From Sphingobacterium lactis (GTDB lineage Bacteria > Bacteroidota > Bacteroidia > Sphingobacteriales > Sphingobacteriaceae), in assembly GCF_011046555.1 (NCBI RefSeq), contig NZ_CP049246.1, positions 434,001 through 498,000 of the forward strand: a stretch of 64,000 nucleotides of DNA, read 5' to 3'. Shown here one piece after another: positions 27,384 to 36,080 of the stretch. Under the pieces are notes generated by a model. That model did not search any database, was not told the DNA's origin, and was given only the letters and a program-made list of their open reading frames with translations. The translations under genes were made by a program, and so were the position numbers. Each line of letters begins with the position of its first letter. Positions within the stretch are counted from its first letter, which is position 1.

Positions 27384-27418
27384 GCAAAGTCCAAGTGTTG
27401 TTTTTAAAAATATAGGTA

Positions 27419-27649
27419 ATGGAAGAGAAATTAATCAAATACCCGCACCCGAATGGAGAGATTACGGTGCTATGGCGTCCGGAACGCTGCATACACAGCG
27501 GTATCTGCGTCAAGACCCTACCAGAGGTCTACAACCCGAAGGCGAGGCCATGGATAACGCCTGAGCCCGCCACCACGGAGGAACTGATCGATCAGATTGA
27601 CCATTGCCCTTCCAAGGCGCTGCAATATGAGCTTCACAAATCGGATTAA
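27419..27649 (+). CDS. Small [4Fe-4S]-binding protein (YjdI/Fer4_19 type)
   Basis: A 76-residue cytoplasmic protein with three visible cysteines: RCIHSGICVKTLPEVY near residues 23-38 and DHCPSKAL near 66. The pattern is that of the divergent YjdI/Fer4_19 mono-cluster ferredoxin-like family, with the DQIDHCPSKAL ending as its hallmark. It is a single gene with a palindrome upstream and a hairpin 3'. The redox partner is unknown. Confidence 0.85.
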   Translation: MEEKLIKYPHPNGEITVLWRPERCIHSGICVKTLPEVYNPKARPWITPEPATTEELIDQIDHCPSKALQYELHKSD

Positions 27650-27653
27650 AACA

Positions 27654-27685
27654 AAAAAGGTATCATGTTTCCATGATACCTTTTT
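27654..27685. terminator. Bidirectional terminator (Fe-S gene and tRNA-Asp cluster)
   Basis: GGTATCATG and CATGATACC arms with A-run before and T-run after. It ends 8 nt past the 3' end of the last tRNA on the minus strand, so it serves both convergent units. Confidence 0.88.
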
Positions 27686-27692
27686 GCTTGAG

Positions 27693-27766
27693 CGGTCTGG
27701 ACGGGACTCGAACCCGCGACCCCATGCGTGACAGGCATGTATTCTAACCAGCTGAACTACCAGACC
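27693..27766 (-). tRNA. tRNA-Asp(GTC), copy 3 of the cluster
   Basis: The 74-nt cloverleaf reads on the minus strand: acceptor GGTCTGG pairs with CCAGACC plus discriminator G, the anticodon loop is CTGTCAC (anticodon GTC), and the T arm holds GGTTCGAGTCC. No encoded CCA. It is identical to the other two copies and nearest the terminator. Confidence 0.97.
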
Positions 27767-27822
27767 AAATATTGTATAAACTCAAAAGAACGTTGTGAAG
27801 CGATGTGCTTCCTTAATTTTAG

Positions 27823-27896
27823 CGGTCTGGACGGGACTCGAACCCGCGACCCCATGCGTGACAGGCATGTATTCTAACCAGCTGAACTACCAGACC
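27823..27896 (-). tRNA. tRNA-Asp(GTC), copy 2
   Basis: Identical 74-nt sequence to the neighbouring copies, with the same GTC anticodon and acceptor stem. It is separated by 56 and 55 nt from its neighbours, so all three are probably processed from one transcript. Confidence 0.97.
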
Positions 27897-27951
27897 TAAA
27901 ATCTTAAATCAATAAATAAACTTCCGGAAACCTTGCGTTTCCTTTATTTTG

Positions 27952-28025
27952 CGGTCTGGACGGGACTCGAACCCGCGACCCCATGCGTGACAGGCATGTA
28001 TTCTAACCAGCTGAACTACCAGACC
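27952..28025 (-). tRNA. tRNA-Asp(GTC), copy 1 (promoter-proximal)
   Basis: Same 74-nt sequence as the two other copies. The predicted promoter lies upstream at 28051-28058. A small hairpin CCTTCT-TTTC-AGAAGG (28026-28045 region) sits in the leader. Confidence 0.97.
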
Positions 28026-28050
28026 TTTTTCCTTCTTTTCAGAAGGTGTG

Positions 28051-28058
28051 CAAATATA
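28051..28058 (-). promoter_or_regulatory. Predicted -7 box for the tRNA-Asp cluster
   Basis: TATATTTG on the minus strand matches TAnnTTTG exactly, 26 nt before the first tRNA. Confidence 0.5.
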
Positions 28059-28098
28059 GTGTTTATTTCTATATTCGCTAAAAATATTTCAAAAAATC

Positions 28099-29172
28099 TT
28101 ACTCTACAGAGCCTTCTTTCATCTTTTCCGCATTCTCCGCAAACTGCAGTGCGTCGATAATATCCTGAATATCACCATCCATAATTGCAGGAAGGTTATA
28201 CATGGTCAAACCGATACGGTGTTCCGTTACACGACCTTGCGGATAGTTGTACGTACGGATCTTCGCCGAACGGTCTCCCGTAGAAACCATCGTCTTCCGT
28301 TTTGCCGCCACGTCGCCGTGTTTTTTCTGTACCTCAAGCTCATAAAGCTTGTTACGCAGCATTTCCATCGCCAATTCCCGATTCGCCAACTGTGAACGCT
28401 CTACCTGACAAACAACAACAATACCCGATGGCTTGTGTGTCAATTGCACCTTGGTTTCTACCTTGTTCACGTTCTGACCACCGGCACCTCCCGAACGGGA
28501 AGTCTGCATTTCAATATCCCCAGGGTTCAATTCCACGTCCACCTCTTCGGCTTCTGGCAATACCGCCACAGAAGCTGCTGAAGTATGTACACGGCCCTGC
28601 GTTTCCGTATCAGGCACACGCTGAACCCGGTGAACTCCCGATTCATACTTAAGCTGCCCGTACACATCCTCGCCGATAACCTTCAAGATCACCTCTTTAT
28701 ATCCACCAGAAGTACCTTCGGTAACATCCATAACCTCATTTCTCCAGCCTTTGGCCTCAAAATAACGGGTATACATCCGGTAAAGGTCTCCCGCAAATAG
28801 CGCCGCCTCATCACCACCTGTACCACCACGGATCTCAATGATCGCATTCTTGGCATCCTCCGGATCCTTAGGGATCAACATCAAACGAATCTCTTCTTCC
28901 TTCTCTTCTTTCTGCGTATACAATAGATCCAACTCCTCCTTGGCCATCTCGCGCAACTCCTGGTCTTTCTCGTTCACCAAGATGTCCTTGTTGGCATCCA
29001 TATTACTGACCATATTCTTGTAGATATGGTATTGCTCCACGATCTTGCCCAAGTCCTTGTATTCCTTGTTCAATTTCGCGAAACGCTTCATATCGCTGAT
29101 GGTATCCGGATTGCTTAACTCCCTTTCAACCTCTTCCCAGCGTTCTTTTATTGCTTGTAGTTTCTCTAACAT
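28099..29172 (-). CDS. prfA: Peptide chain release factor 1
   Basis: RF1 ends translation at UAA and UAG. The 357-residue protein has the GGQ hydrolysis motif at 231-233 and the RF1 codon-reading tripeptide PxT as PDT at 187-189 (RF2 would have SPF). Length is normal and the frame has no programmed shift. The -7 box at 29230-29237 gives a leader of about 50 nt. Confidence 0.97.
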   Translation of the reverse strand: MLEKLQAIKERWEEVERELSNPDTISDMKRFAKLNKEYKDLGKIVEQYHIYKNMVSNMDANKDILVNEKDQELREMAKEELDLLYTQKEEKEEEIRLMLIPKDPEDAKNAIIEIRGGTGGDEAALFAGDLYRMYTRYFEAKGWRNEVMDVTEGTSGGYKEVILKVIGEDVYGQLKYESGVHRVQRVPDTETQGRVHTSAASVAVLPEAEEVDVELNPGDIEMQTSRSGGAGGQNVNKVETKVQLTHKPSGIVVVCQVERSQLANRELAMEMLRNKLYELEVQKKHGDVAAKRKTMVSTGDRSAKIRTYNYPQGRVTEHRIGLTMYNLPAIMDGDIQDIIDALQFAENAEKMKEGSVE

Positions 29173-29229
29173 AAACTGTTCTGAATTGATACAGAGCCTT
29201 GAGTTTCACTCCGCTCTGCAATTAATCGA

Positions 29230-29237
29230 CAAAAATA
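29230..29237 (-). promoter_or_regulatory. Predicted -7 box for prfA
   Basis: TATTTTTG on the minus strand matches TAnnTTTG exactly; no clear -33 element. Confidence 0.4.
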
Positions 29238-29263
29238 AAGATTTTTGCCCGCTTTTTATCAGA

Positions 29264-29593
29264 CTAATGCGAAGAAACTGCTTTTAGCCCAACAATAGAT
29301 GCAATAAGGGTGAAAATAAAGAATATCCGCCAAAAGTCTGTTGGTTCCTTAAAGATGATAATCCCCATCAGGACCGTACCTACGGCGCCGATTCCGGACC
29401 ATACCGCGTAAGCAGTTCCCAATGGCAGGGTCTGCGTCGCTTTGATCAAAAGTCCCATGCTCACCGTTACACTCAACAGGAAGCCCAGATACCACAGGTA
29501 CATTTCCGTGCCGGATGCATCTTTTGCCCGTCCGATGCAATACGTGAAGGCCACCTCGAACAGACCACCGATAATTAATAATATCCAATTCAT
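29264..29593 (-). CDS. Small multidrug resistance (SMR) transporter, SugE/Gdx-like
   Basis: A 109-residue, four-helix inner-membrane protein. The conserved membrane glutamate is Glu13 in LLIIGGLFEVAF, and GTAYAVWSGIGAVG is typical of the SugE/Gdx side of the family, whose members export guanidinium, instead of the drug exporters of EmrE type. No guanidine riboswitch is apparent upstream. It sits next to a Crp-like regulator gene on the same strand (70-nt gap). Confidence 0.88.
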   Translation of the reverse strand: MNWILLIIGGLFEVAFTYCIGRAKDASGTEMYLWYLGFLLSVTVSMGLLIKATQTLPLGTAYAVWSGIGAVGTVLMGIIIFKEPTDFWRIFFIFTLIASIVGLKAVSSH

Positions 29594-29663
29594 AGTTCAA
29601 AAAAAATAATGGCGAAAATTTCCCTTCAATTTACGCTAATTCCTTATACAAATGTTAAAAAAA

Positions 29664-30227
29664 TTATTTCCGGATGCCACGGATCCGGCTGAGGGTAACC
29701 TGTGTGATGCCCAGATAGGACGCAATATACCCCAGTTTAATGCGGTTGGTGATGTTCGGTGCTTTCTTCAGCAGTTCTTCATAGCTCTCCTTGGAAGACT
29801 TGAACAGGCGCAGCATCAGGCGATCCTCGATCTTAAGACCTTCCAGTTCAGCCAGCCGTCGGCCCCAATTGGCAATCTCGATATGCGTGGAATAGAGCTC
29901 CTCCAAATCTTTAATGGGCAGGCGGTACAGTTGGGAGTCTTCCAGTGCCTGGAAGTTTTCATAGCCGGGTTGCTGAAGAATATAGCTGTTCAGGGAAATC
30001 AAGGCTTCTCCCGGAAAGGTAAAACCCAGGACCACCTCCTTTTCCAGTTTGTTGTAGTAAATCCGACAGATGCCTTCTTTTTGAAAGTACAGGTAATGGC
30101 TGTGCTTATCCGCTTCGATGAAGACCTTATTTTTCGGGACTTCGATCACCTCGCAGATGCCGTTCAGCAGCTGGAACTGCTCCTCGGCAAGCGGCTGAAT
30201 GGATTGCACTATTTCCCTGAATTCCAT
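29664..30227 (-). CDS. Crp/Fnr family transcriptional regulator
   Basis: A 187-residue protein from the ATG at 30227. An N-terminal cyclic-nucleotide-binding-type beta roll spans about 20-110 (VFIEADKHSHYLYFQKEG) and a C-terminal helix-turn-helix ends LGYIASYLGITQVTLSRI. Longer in-frame starts lie inside lpxH. The chosen start overlaps the lpxH end by 19 nt, so translation is coupled. Bacteroidota proteins of this type often lack cAMP-binding residues; the signal is unknown. Confidence 0.88.
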   Translation of the reverse strand: MEFREIVQSIQPLAEEQFQLLNGICEVIEVPKNKVFIEADKHSHYLYFQKEGICRIYYNKLEKEVVLGFTFPGEALISLNSYILQQPGYENFQALEDSQLYRLPIKDLEELYSTHIEIANWGRRLAELEGLKIEDRLMLRLFKSSKESYEELLKKAPNITNRIKLGYIASYLGITQVTLSRIRGIRK

Positions 30228-30964
30228 TTTTCCAAGGTTAATTGCTCCCCATCCCACACGGCATAGGTGCTATAATTGATCCATTCCCCCAAGTTAATGA
30301 TCCGGCTATTGTCGGCCAACTGTTTATCATAGGGAAGGTGGCGATGGCCAAAAATAAAATAATCGACATGCTCACCTTTCAGGAGTTCCTTTGCGTAGAT
30401 GATCAGCCATTCACGGTCTTCACCCAGGAAAACCTCTTCGTTGTTGTTCGCAATGCGGCTATGCTTTGACCATCGGGTAGCGATGCCAATGCCTAGGTTA
30501 GGGTGTAGGCGCGCAAAGAGCCATTGACAGAACCTGCTACGGAATATTTTCTTGAGGAATTTATATTTGCGGTCACCCGGCCCAAGGCCATCCCCGTGGT
30601 GGATATAGAAACGCTTGCCATTCAGGGTAATGATCTTTTCATTGGAGACGATCTCCGCATGCAGCTCATCCTGCAGGTACCCGAACATCCACATATCGTG
30701 GTTGCCCTTGAACAGCGTAATCTTGACCCCCAGGTCGGCCAATTCCGCCAGTTTCCCCAAGAATCGGATATACCCCTTCGGAACCACTGTGCTATATTCG
30801 AACCAGAAATCGAAGATATCACCGACAAGGTAAAGTTCGGCAGCATCATTTTTTATGAAATCCAACCAGGAAATAATAGCTTGCTCCCGCTGTCGGGAAT
30901 TTTCCAGCGGGTAGGATCCAAGATGAAAATCTGATGCAAAGTATATCTTATTGCGGTGATTCAT
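30209..30964 (-). CDS. lpxH: UDP-2,3-diacylglucosamine diphosphatase
   Basis: A calcineurin-like metallophosphoesterase of the lipid A pathway. Metal-binding motifs are DFHLG (12-16), GDIFD (48-52) and GNHD (87-90), followed by a C-terminal GHRH-type motif. The start is the ATG at 30964 (MNHRNKI), 251 residues. A perfect -7 box lies only 6 nt upstream, so the mRNA may be leaderless; the upstream codon at 30982 would lie before the transcription start. It overlaps the regulator gene. Confidence 0.88.
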   Translation of the reverse strand: MNHRNKIYFASDFHLGSYPLENSRQREQAIISWLDFIKNDAAELYLVGDIFDFWFEYSTVVPKGYIRFLGKLAELADLGVKITLFKGNHDMWMFGYLQDELHAEIVSNEKIITLNGKRFYIHHGDGLGPGDRKYKFLKKIFRSRFCQWLFARLHPNLGIGIATRWSKHSRIANNNEEVFLGEDREWLIIYAKELLKGEHVDYFIFGHRHLPYDKQLADNSRIINLGEWINYSTYAVWDGEQLTLEKWNSGK

Positions 30965-30970
30965 GCGTGT

Positions 30971-31001
30971 CAAAACTAACATTATAATTACGTATTATCA
31001 A
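30971..31001 (-). promoter_or_regulatory. Predicted promoter for lpxH, possibly leaderless
   Basis: TTG (31001-30999) and TAGTTTTG (30978-30971) on the minus strand are 20 nt apart and match the phylum pattern. The ATG at 30964 lies 6 nt after the box. Confidence 0.55.
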
Positions 31002-31012
31002 GGTGTGCAAAT

Positions 31013-31042
31013 TTTGAAGAGCGATTTATTTCCTTAGTTTTG
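31013..31042 (+). promoter_or_regulatory. Predicted promoter for the prolyl oligopeptidase gene
   Basis: TTTG (31013-31016) and TAGTTTTG (31035-31042) are 18 nt apart. The ATG is 24 nt further on. It is back-to-back with the lpxH promoter. Confidence 0.55.
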
Positions 31043-31066
31043 TTGTAGACTAATAAAATAAAGATT

Positions 31067-33214
31067 ATGATTAAAAACCTGAGTTTCGGCGTGATGCTCT
31101 TGGCACTCACCGCCTGCCAGCAAGAAAAGGCAATTGAATCAAACCCCGATATTAAAGTGAAACCCTACCCACAGACAAAAAAAGGCGACGTGACGGACAT
31201 CTATTTCGGCACCAATGTCGAAGACCCCTACCGTTGGCTGGAGGACGATCTTTCCCAAGAGACCAAAGATTGGGTAAAGGCGGAAAACGAAGTGACCAAC
31301 GACTATCTCGGACAAATCCCTTTCCGGGAAAACATCCGTAAACGCCTGGAACATCTTTGGAATTACGAAAAAGTGGGCGCTCCTTACAAAGAGGGCGATT
31401 ACATCTATTTCACCAAGAATGACGGTCTGCAGAACCAATATGTGATCTATCGCAAAAAGGGTGAGGATGGCCAAGAGGAGGTTTTCTTGGATCCGAACAA
31501 ATTTTCGACCGATGGCACGAGCTCATTGGCCGGCATTTCCTTCTCCAAGGACGGCTCACTGGTGGCTTACCAGATTTCCGAAGGTGGCTCCGATTGGACC
31601 AAGGCCGTGGTGATCCGCGCAGCGGATAAATCCGTGGTCGGCGATACGCTGCAGAACGTAAAATTCAGCGGATTGGCTTGGCATGGCAATGAAGGGTTCT
31701 ATTACAGCTCTTACGACAAACCTACGGCAGGTTCTGCCCTATCGGCCATGACCGATCAACATAAATTATACTTCCACAAGCTGAACACACCACAGAACAC
31801 CGACGAATTGATCTTCGGTGGCGCCGTGACGCCGAGACGTTACGTAGGGGCCTACCTAACGGAGGACGAGCGCTTCTTGGTGGTGACCGCAGCGAACACC
31901 ACTTCCGGAAACGAGCTTTACATCAAGGACTTCAGCAAACCGGAATCGGATTTCGTAGCCGTGGTGAACAATATGGAGAAGAACCATTCCATTTTGGATA
32001 ATGATGGCGAGCGATTGCTGATCTATACCGAATTGGATGCGCCAAATGGACGTGTCGTAGAAACGACCAGTGCAAAACCTACACCCGACACCTGGAAAAA
32101 CCTGATCCCTGAAACGGAACAGGTGCTGAGCCCTTCTTTGGGTGGCGGAAAAATCTTCGCCAATTACCTCAAGGATGCAACTTCCTTGGTGAAGCAATAT
32201 GATCGCTCCGGAAAATTGGAACATGAAATCGAACTGCCTGGTGTAGGCTCCGCAGGCGGATTTGGTGGTAAAAAGGACGATAAGGAGCTGTATTTCTCCT
32301 TCACCAACTACGTAAATCCAGGTACGATCTATAAATACGACATTGCCTCCGGGAAATCGGAGATCTACAAAAAACCGGAGGTGCAATTTGACCCGACGAA
32401 ATACGAGTCCAAGCAAGTATTCTACACATCCAAGGATGGAACCAAGGTGCCGATGATCATCACCTATAAAAAGGGCATCAAATTGGACGGCACCAATCCG
32501 ACGATGCTGTACGGATATGGCGGTTTCAACATCAGTTTAACCCCGGCATTCAGCGTGAGTAATGTGATCCTGCTCGAGCAGGGCGGTGTATATGCCGTTG
32601 CCAACCTTCGCGGAGGTGGTGAATACGGCGAAAACTGGCACTTGGCCGGCACAAAGATGAAGAAACAGAATGTTTTCGATGACTTTATCGCAGCAGCGGA
32701 ATACCTGATCGGTGAAAAATACACTTCGGCCGAGAAATTGGCCATCTCCGGTGGTTCGAATGGCGGTCTATTGGTAGGCGCTTCGATGACACAGCGGCCG
32801 GAGCTCTTTAAAGTGGCCTTCCCGGCAGTTGGTGTATTGGACATGCTCCGTTACCACAAGTTCACGGCCGGTGCAGGTTGGGCGTTTGACTACGGTACGG
32901 CGGATGACAGTGCCGAAATGTTCAAGTACCTACACACGTATTCGCCATACCATGCACTGAAGCAAGGTACGGACTATCCGGCAACGATGGTAATGACTGC
33001 GGACCATGACGACCGTGTAGTTCCCGCGCACTCCTTCAAATTTGCGGCGCGCCTACAGGAATACAACAAAGGTACCAATCCGGTACTGATCCGTATCGAT
33101 ACCAAAGCGGGACATGGCGCCGGAAAATCTACAGCCATGGTCATTGCCGAACAGACTGATAAATGGGCCTTCTTGTTCCAGAACATGAACGTTGGCTATA
33201 AAGAAGTCAAATAA
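31067..33214 (+). CDS. Prolyl oligopeptidase (S9A), predicted lipoprotein
   Basis: A 715-residue serine peptidase that cuts short peptides after proline. The N-terminus has a lipobox LTAC with the cysteine near residue 17, so it should be a lipid-anchored periplasmic or surface enzyme. A seven-bladed propeller (about 75-450) precedes the hydrolase domain with Ser564 (GGSNGGLL), Asp649 region (HDDRVVP) and His683 (KAGHGAGKS). All are intact. It is a single gene with a bidirectional terminator downstream. Confidence 0.95.
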   Translation: MIKNLSFGVMLLALTACQQEKAIESNPDIKVKPYPQTKKGDVTDIYFGTNVEDPYRWLEDDLSQETKDWVKAENEVTNDYLGQIPFRENIRKRLEHLWNYEKVGAPYKEGDYIYFTKNDGLQNQYVIYRKKGEDGQEEVFLDPNKFSTDGTSSLAGISFSKDGSLVAYQISEGGSDWTKAVVIRAADKSVVGDTLQNVKFSGLAWHGNEGFYYSSYDKPTAGSALSAMTDQHKLYFHKLNTPQNTDELIFGGAVTPRRYVGAYLTEDERFLVVTAANTTSGNELYIKDFSKPESDFVAVVNNMEKNHSILDNDGERLLIYTELDAPNGRVVETTSAKPTPDTWKNLIPETEQVLSPSLGGGKIFANYLKDATSLVKQYDRSGKLEHEIELPGVGSAGGFGGKKDDKELYFSFTNYVNPGTIYKYDIASGKSEIYKKPEVQFDPTKYESKQVFYTSKDGTKVPMIITYKKGIKLDGTNPTMLYGYGGFNISLTPAFSVSNVILLEQGGVYAVANLRGGGEYGENWHLAGTKMKKQNVFDDFIAAAEYLIGEKYTSAEKLAISGGSNGGLLVGASMTQRPELFKVAFPAVGVLDMLRYHKFTAGAGWAFDYGTADDSAEMFKYLHTYSPYHALKQGTDYPATMVMTADHDDRVVPAHSFKFAARLQEYNKGTNPVLIRIDTKAGHGAGKSTAMVIAEQTDKWAFLFQNMNVGYKEVK

Positions 33215-33224
33215 ACACGAATAG

Positions 33225-33264
33225 AAAAAGCCCGTCATGGTTCTCCAATGGCGGGCTTTTTTTT
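33225..33264. terminator. Bidirectional terminator after the oligopeptidase gene
   Basis: AAAAAGCCCG and CGGGCTTTTT arms with an inner CATGG/CCAATG pairing, between convergent genes. Confidence 0.85.
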
Positions 33265-33276
33265 ATCAGATTGGTC

Positions 33277-33669
33277 TTATGGCTTGGCAATTGCCTGATC
33301 AATCTTTGCCAAAAAACCATAATCCTCGAAGGAGAAAGCTCCTGTTTTGCTCATATTGCGCTCAAAAAGGAACTTTGCCTTTTTCAACAGGTTTTTATCA
33401 TCCTGAAGCAACCCATCGTACATCAGGAGCTGTGCCAAAGGCCGGACCTGTTCAGGTTCTAGGCCATCGGCGAAATTCGCCAATGCCGATTCATCTTCTT
33501 CAACAAAGAAAGACCGGTCCACAAGAAAAAAGTCCTTATAACCTTTTTCGACATCCAACTCTTCCGCTTCCGGATCAAAATGCTCATACCTATCCACGAT
33601 CAACCGGAGGAATTTCCCCATTTCATTGATCCAGTTCAGGATGGTATCCTTTTCAAATCGTATTCCCAT
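33277..33669 (-). CDS. Uncharacterised helical protein downstream of proA
   Basis: A 130-residue acidic protein from the ATG at 33669 (MGIRFEK), which lies 2 nt after the proA stop; an earlier in-frame codon lies within proA. It is mainly alpha-helical, with pairs resembling TPR-like helices near the C-terminus (VRPLAQLLMYDGLL, KKAKFLFERN). No family recognised. It is the third gene of proB-proA-orf, so it may be linked to proline metabolism only by position. Confidence 0.75.
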   Translation of the reverse strand: MGIRFEKDTILNWINEMGKFLRLIVDRYEHFDPEAEELDVEKGYKDFFLVDRSFFVEEDESALANFADGLEPEQVRPLAQLLMYDGLLQDDKNLLKKAKFLFERNMSKTGAFSFEDYGFLAKIDQAIAKP

Positions 33670-33671
33670 AA

Positions 33672-34931
33672 TTATCTTATCTGTCCATCGCCCGTGACGA
33701 ACCATTTCTCGGTGACCAATTTCTCCAAGGCAAATGGGCCGCGGGCATGTAATTTCTGGGTAGATATGCCAATTTCCGCGCCAAGACCAAATTCACCGCC
33801 ATCCGTAAAGCGTGTGGAGGCATTGGAATAGACGGCCGCGGCATCTACCAATTGCATAAAGGTCGCTATATTTTTGGAATCTTGGGATACGATACATTCA
33901 GAATGTTTGGAGGAATGCCGTTCGATATGGGTCAGCGCTTCTTCCAAGCCGTTAATGACCTTAACGGAACAGATCAGGTCGAGGAACTCACGCCCATAAT
34001 CTGCCGGGGCCGCCTTTTCCAATCGGGTAAGTCCGTGCCGCTGCCAATGGGCAAAGGAAGCATCATCCGCACGCACGGTCACATCGGCCGCTTCCAGCAG
34101 CGGTGCTAAGCGGGACACCAATCCTTCTGCCACTTCCCTATCCACTAGGATGGTGTCGAGTGCATTGCAGACCGATGGCCTGGAAATCTTGGCATTGGCA
34201 ACTATCTGAGCGGCCTTGTCGAGGTCAGCAGACTTATCCACATAGGTATGGCAGACACCAGCACCGGTTTCTATAACCGGAACGGTGGCATGCTGACGGA
34301 CATAGTCAATGAGTCCCTGCGACCCTCTCGGGATGATGATATCCACGTACGAACTTGCCGTCAGCAATTCCAGTACACTTTCCCGTTCAGGGGGCAGCAG
34401 TTGGACAATATCTTCATTCAATTGGTGATCCCTCAATATCCCCCGGATGATCGCCACCAGGCAGCTGTTGCTGTACCAGGCATCCGACCCCCCTTTGAGC
34501 AGGCATACATTTCCGGATTGGATGCACAAAGCGGCCACATCGATGGTCACATTGGGTCGCGCTTCATAAATAACACCGACCACACCCAATGGAACAGTCA
34601 TGCGGTCAATCTGCAATCCATTGGCTAGGTATTTCCGACTCAGTACCTGTCCCGTTGGATCTTCAAGTCCAGCGACCACCACCAGGCTATCGGCAAGGCC
34701 CTGAATCCGCTCCGCTGTCAATTTCAATCGGTCATATTTTGCATCCTTCGGATCCATTCGGTCCAGGTCTTTCTTGTTTTCCCGTAAGATATCGGCCTCG
34801 CGCTCCACGAGCGCAGCCGCCAATTCACGAAGGATAATCTGCTTTTCCACATGATTGATCAAAAGTATGCTGCGTTTTGCGGCATTCGCCTGTACCAATA
34901 GTGGCTCTATGCTTTTTGAGTTTGTCATCAT
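33672..34931 (-). CDS. proA: Glutamate-5-semialdehyde dehydrogenase
   Basis: Second step of proline synthesis: it reduces gamma-glutamyl phosphate with NADPH. The 419-residue length is normal. The catalytic cysteine is Cys255 in RPSVCNALDT, and PLGVVGVIYEARPNVT is a clear family motif. The first ATG overlaps the proB stop by 4 nt (ATGATGA), a coupled arrangement. Two adjacent ATGs could start translation. Confidence 0.97.
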   Translation of the reverse strand: MMTNSKSIEPLLVQANAAKRSILLINHVEKQIILRELAAALVEREADILRENKKDLDRMDPKDAKYDRLKLTAERIQGLADSLVVVAGLEDPTGQVLSRKYLANGLQIDRMTVPLGVVGVIYEARPNVTIDVAALCIQSGNVCLLKGGSDAWYSNSCLVAIIRGILRDHQLNEDIVQLLPPERESVLELLTASSYVDIIIPRGSQGLIDYVRQHATVPVIETGAGVCHTYVDKSADLDKAAQIVANAKISRPSVCNALDTILVDREVAEGLVSRLAPLLEAADVTVRADDASFAHWQRHGLTRLEKAAPADYGREFLDLICSVKVINGLEEALTHIERHSSKHSECIVSQDSKNIATFMQLVDAAAVYSNASTRFTDGGEFGLGAEIGISTQKLHARGPFALEKLVTEKWFVTGDGQIR

Positions 34932-35959
34932 AGTAATACGATATCATCTGCATGTGCGATCTCCACATTCTTTTTCCCCTTTGCCTCCAGGATGGCATTG
35001 GAATCGATCTTTGATTTGGCCACCGCATAGACGATTGCGTCTTCATCAGCAATCTGGAACACCTCGCCCGCTTCAAATCCTTCCACCACCTTGCTCACCC
35101 CCACGGCCAGGAGGCTTTTGCGCTTACCCAATGCGGCAACCGCGCCTTTATCCACCTGCAGCAGCCCTGTGATCAGACTTCCACTCGCCAGCCATTTATT
35201 GCGGGAAGAGAGCTTCTTTTGCTGCGGAAGACAGACTGTGCCCGTTTCGCCCTTAACGGCTTTGAGGATCCCGTCCTCGGTAGCCATGGAAAATATAACG
35301 GTGCGTATACCCATTTGAGTAGCCAAACGTGCAAAATTCAACTTAGAGGTCATCCCACCCAATCCTACCGTGGACTTTTCTTTCATTGCCAACGATAGCG
35401 CTTGTTTATCGATGACATCCAATTGTGGAATTACCTGGCCTTTGGCATCAAATACCCCCGGAACAGACGTACTGAACAAAAGCTGCTGCGCACCGAAACC
35501 GGCTGCGATCAGGGTGGCAAGCTCATCGTTGTCCGAAAACTTCAGTTCTTTATTGCTGACGACATCATTCTCATTGGCGATGGGGATCACATTGTTCTTC
35601 CATAGTGTCTCATAGGTATTTTTCAATTGCAGGAATTGCCCCCTATTGGAAAAATGGTGCCTTTCGCACAGACTTTGCGCCAAGGCAATCTTGAAAGGCT
35701 TGAAATAGGTGGAATAGGTCCGCACCAACATGGGATTGCCTATGGCAGCGGCGGCCTTTTTCTGGCTCAATGTTCCCGTATACTTAGGGATGAATTTCTT
35801 CCCGGCGGCTACAGCACCTGAAGATACCAGTACAATGTTATAGTCCGGCTGCAGCGCTGCACATTGCCGCGCAATTTCCAGCACGATGCGCTCATCGATC
35901 TCGCCATTGCTCGTAATCGATGCTGATCCGAATTTGATCACTAAAACCGGCTTCTTCAT
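34928..35959 (-). CDS. proB: Glutamate 5-kinase
   Basis: First, feedback-controlled step of proline synthesis, phosphorylating glutamate. The 343 residues hold an amino-acid kinase domain (LVIKFGSASIT near the N-terminus; NENDVVS; VGLGGMTSKL) and a C-terminal PUA domain (about 265-335). It is slightly shorter than the 367-residue E. coli enzyme. It is first in the proB-proA-orf unit. Confidence 0.95.
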   Translation of the reverse strand: MKKPVLVIKFGSASITSNGEIDERIVLEIARQCAALQPDYNIVLVSSGAVAAGKKFIPKYTGTLSQKKAAAAIGNPMLVRTYSTYFKPFKIALAQSLCERHHFSNRGQFLQLKNTYETLWKNNVIPIANENDVVSNKELKFSDNDELATLIAAGFGAQQLLFSTSVPGVFDAKGQVIPQLDVIDKQALSLAMKEKSTVGLGGMTSKLNFARLATQMGIRTVIFSMATEDGILKAVKGETGTVCLPQQKKLSSRNKWLASGSLITGLLQVDKGAVAALGKRKSLLAVGVSKVVEGFEAGEVFQIADEDAIVYAVAKSKIDSNAILEAKGKKNVEIAHADDIVLL

Positions 35960-36080
35960 GTTGTTATAAATTCAATAATTTGGCTAATAACTCAATAATA
36001 TCATAACAAATTTGTAAATAAAATATGATAATGCCAATTAATAAAGGGATTATAACAAAATAGCTTAACGGAGGAGGTGT

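Larger units (their letters stand above)
26750..27418. other. 669-base region without a credible gene
   Basis: AT-rich flanks surround the palindromic element at 26918-27040. The open frames here (for example 27117-27329 minus) have composition and residue patterns of chance frames. A perfect 18-nt palindrome lies at 27366-27383, just before the Fe-S protein gene. Nothing else was recognised. Confidence 0.7.

Noticed and set aside
27313..27564. 83-residue frame overlapping the Fe-S protein gene
   Set aside because: The overlapping frame at 27419-27649 has the cysteine motif; this one does not.
29652..30266. 204-residue plus-strand frame opposite the Crp-like gene
   Set aside because: It mirrors the regulator gene and matches no protein family.
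31856..32416. 186-residue minus-strand frame inside the oligopeptidase gene
   Set aside because: It is a shadow of the real gene, which has intact catalytic residues.
33237..33629. 130-residue plus-strand frame over the proline-operon unknown
   Set aside because: It runs through the terminator and has low-complexity proline/histidine content.
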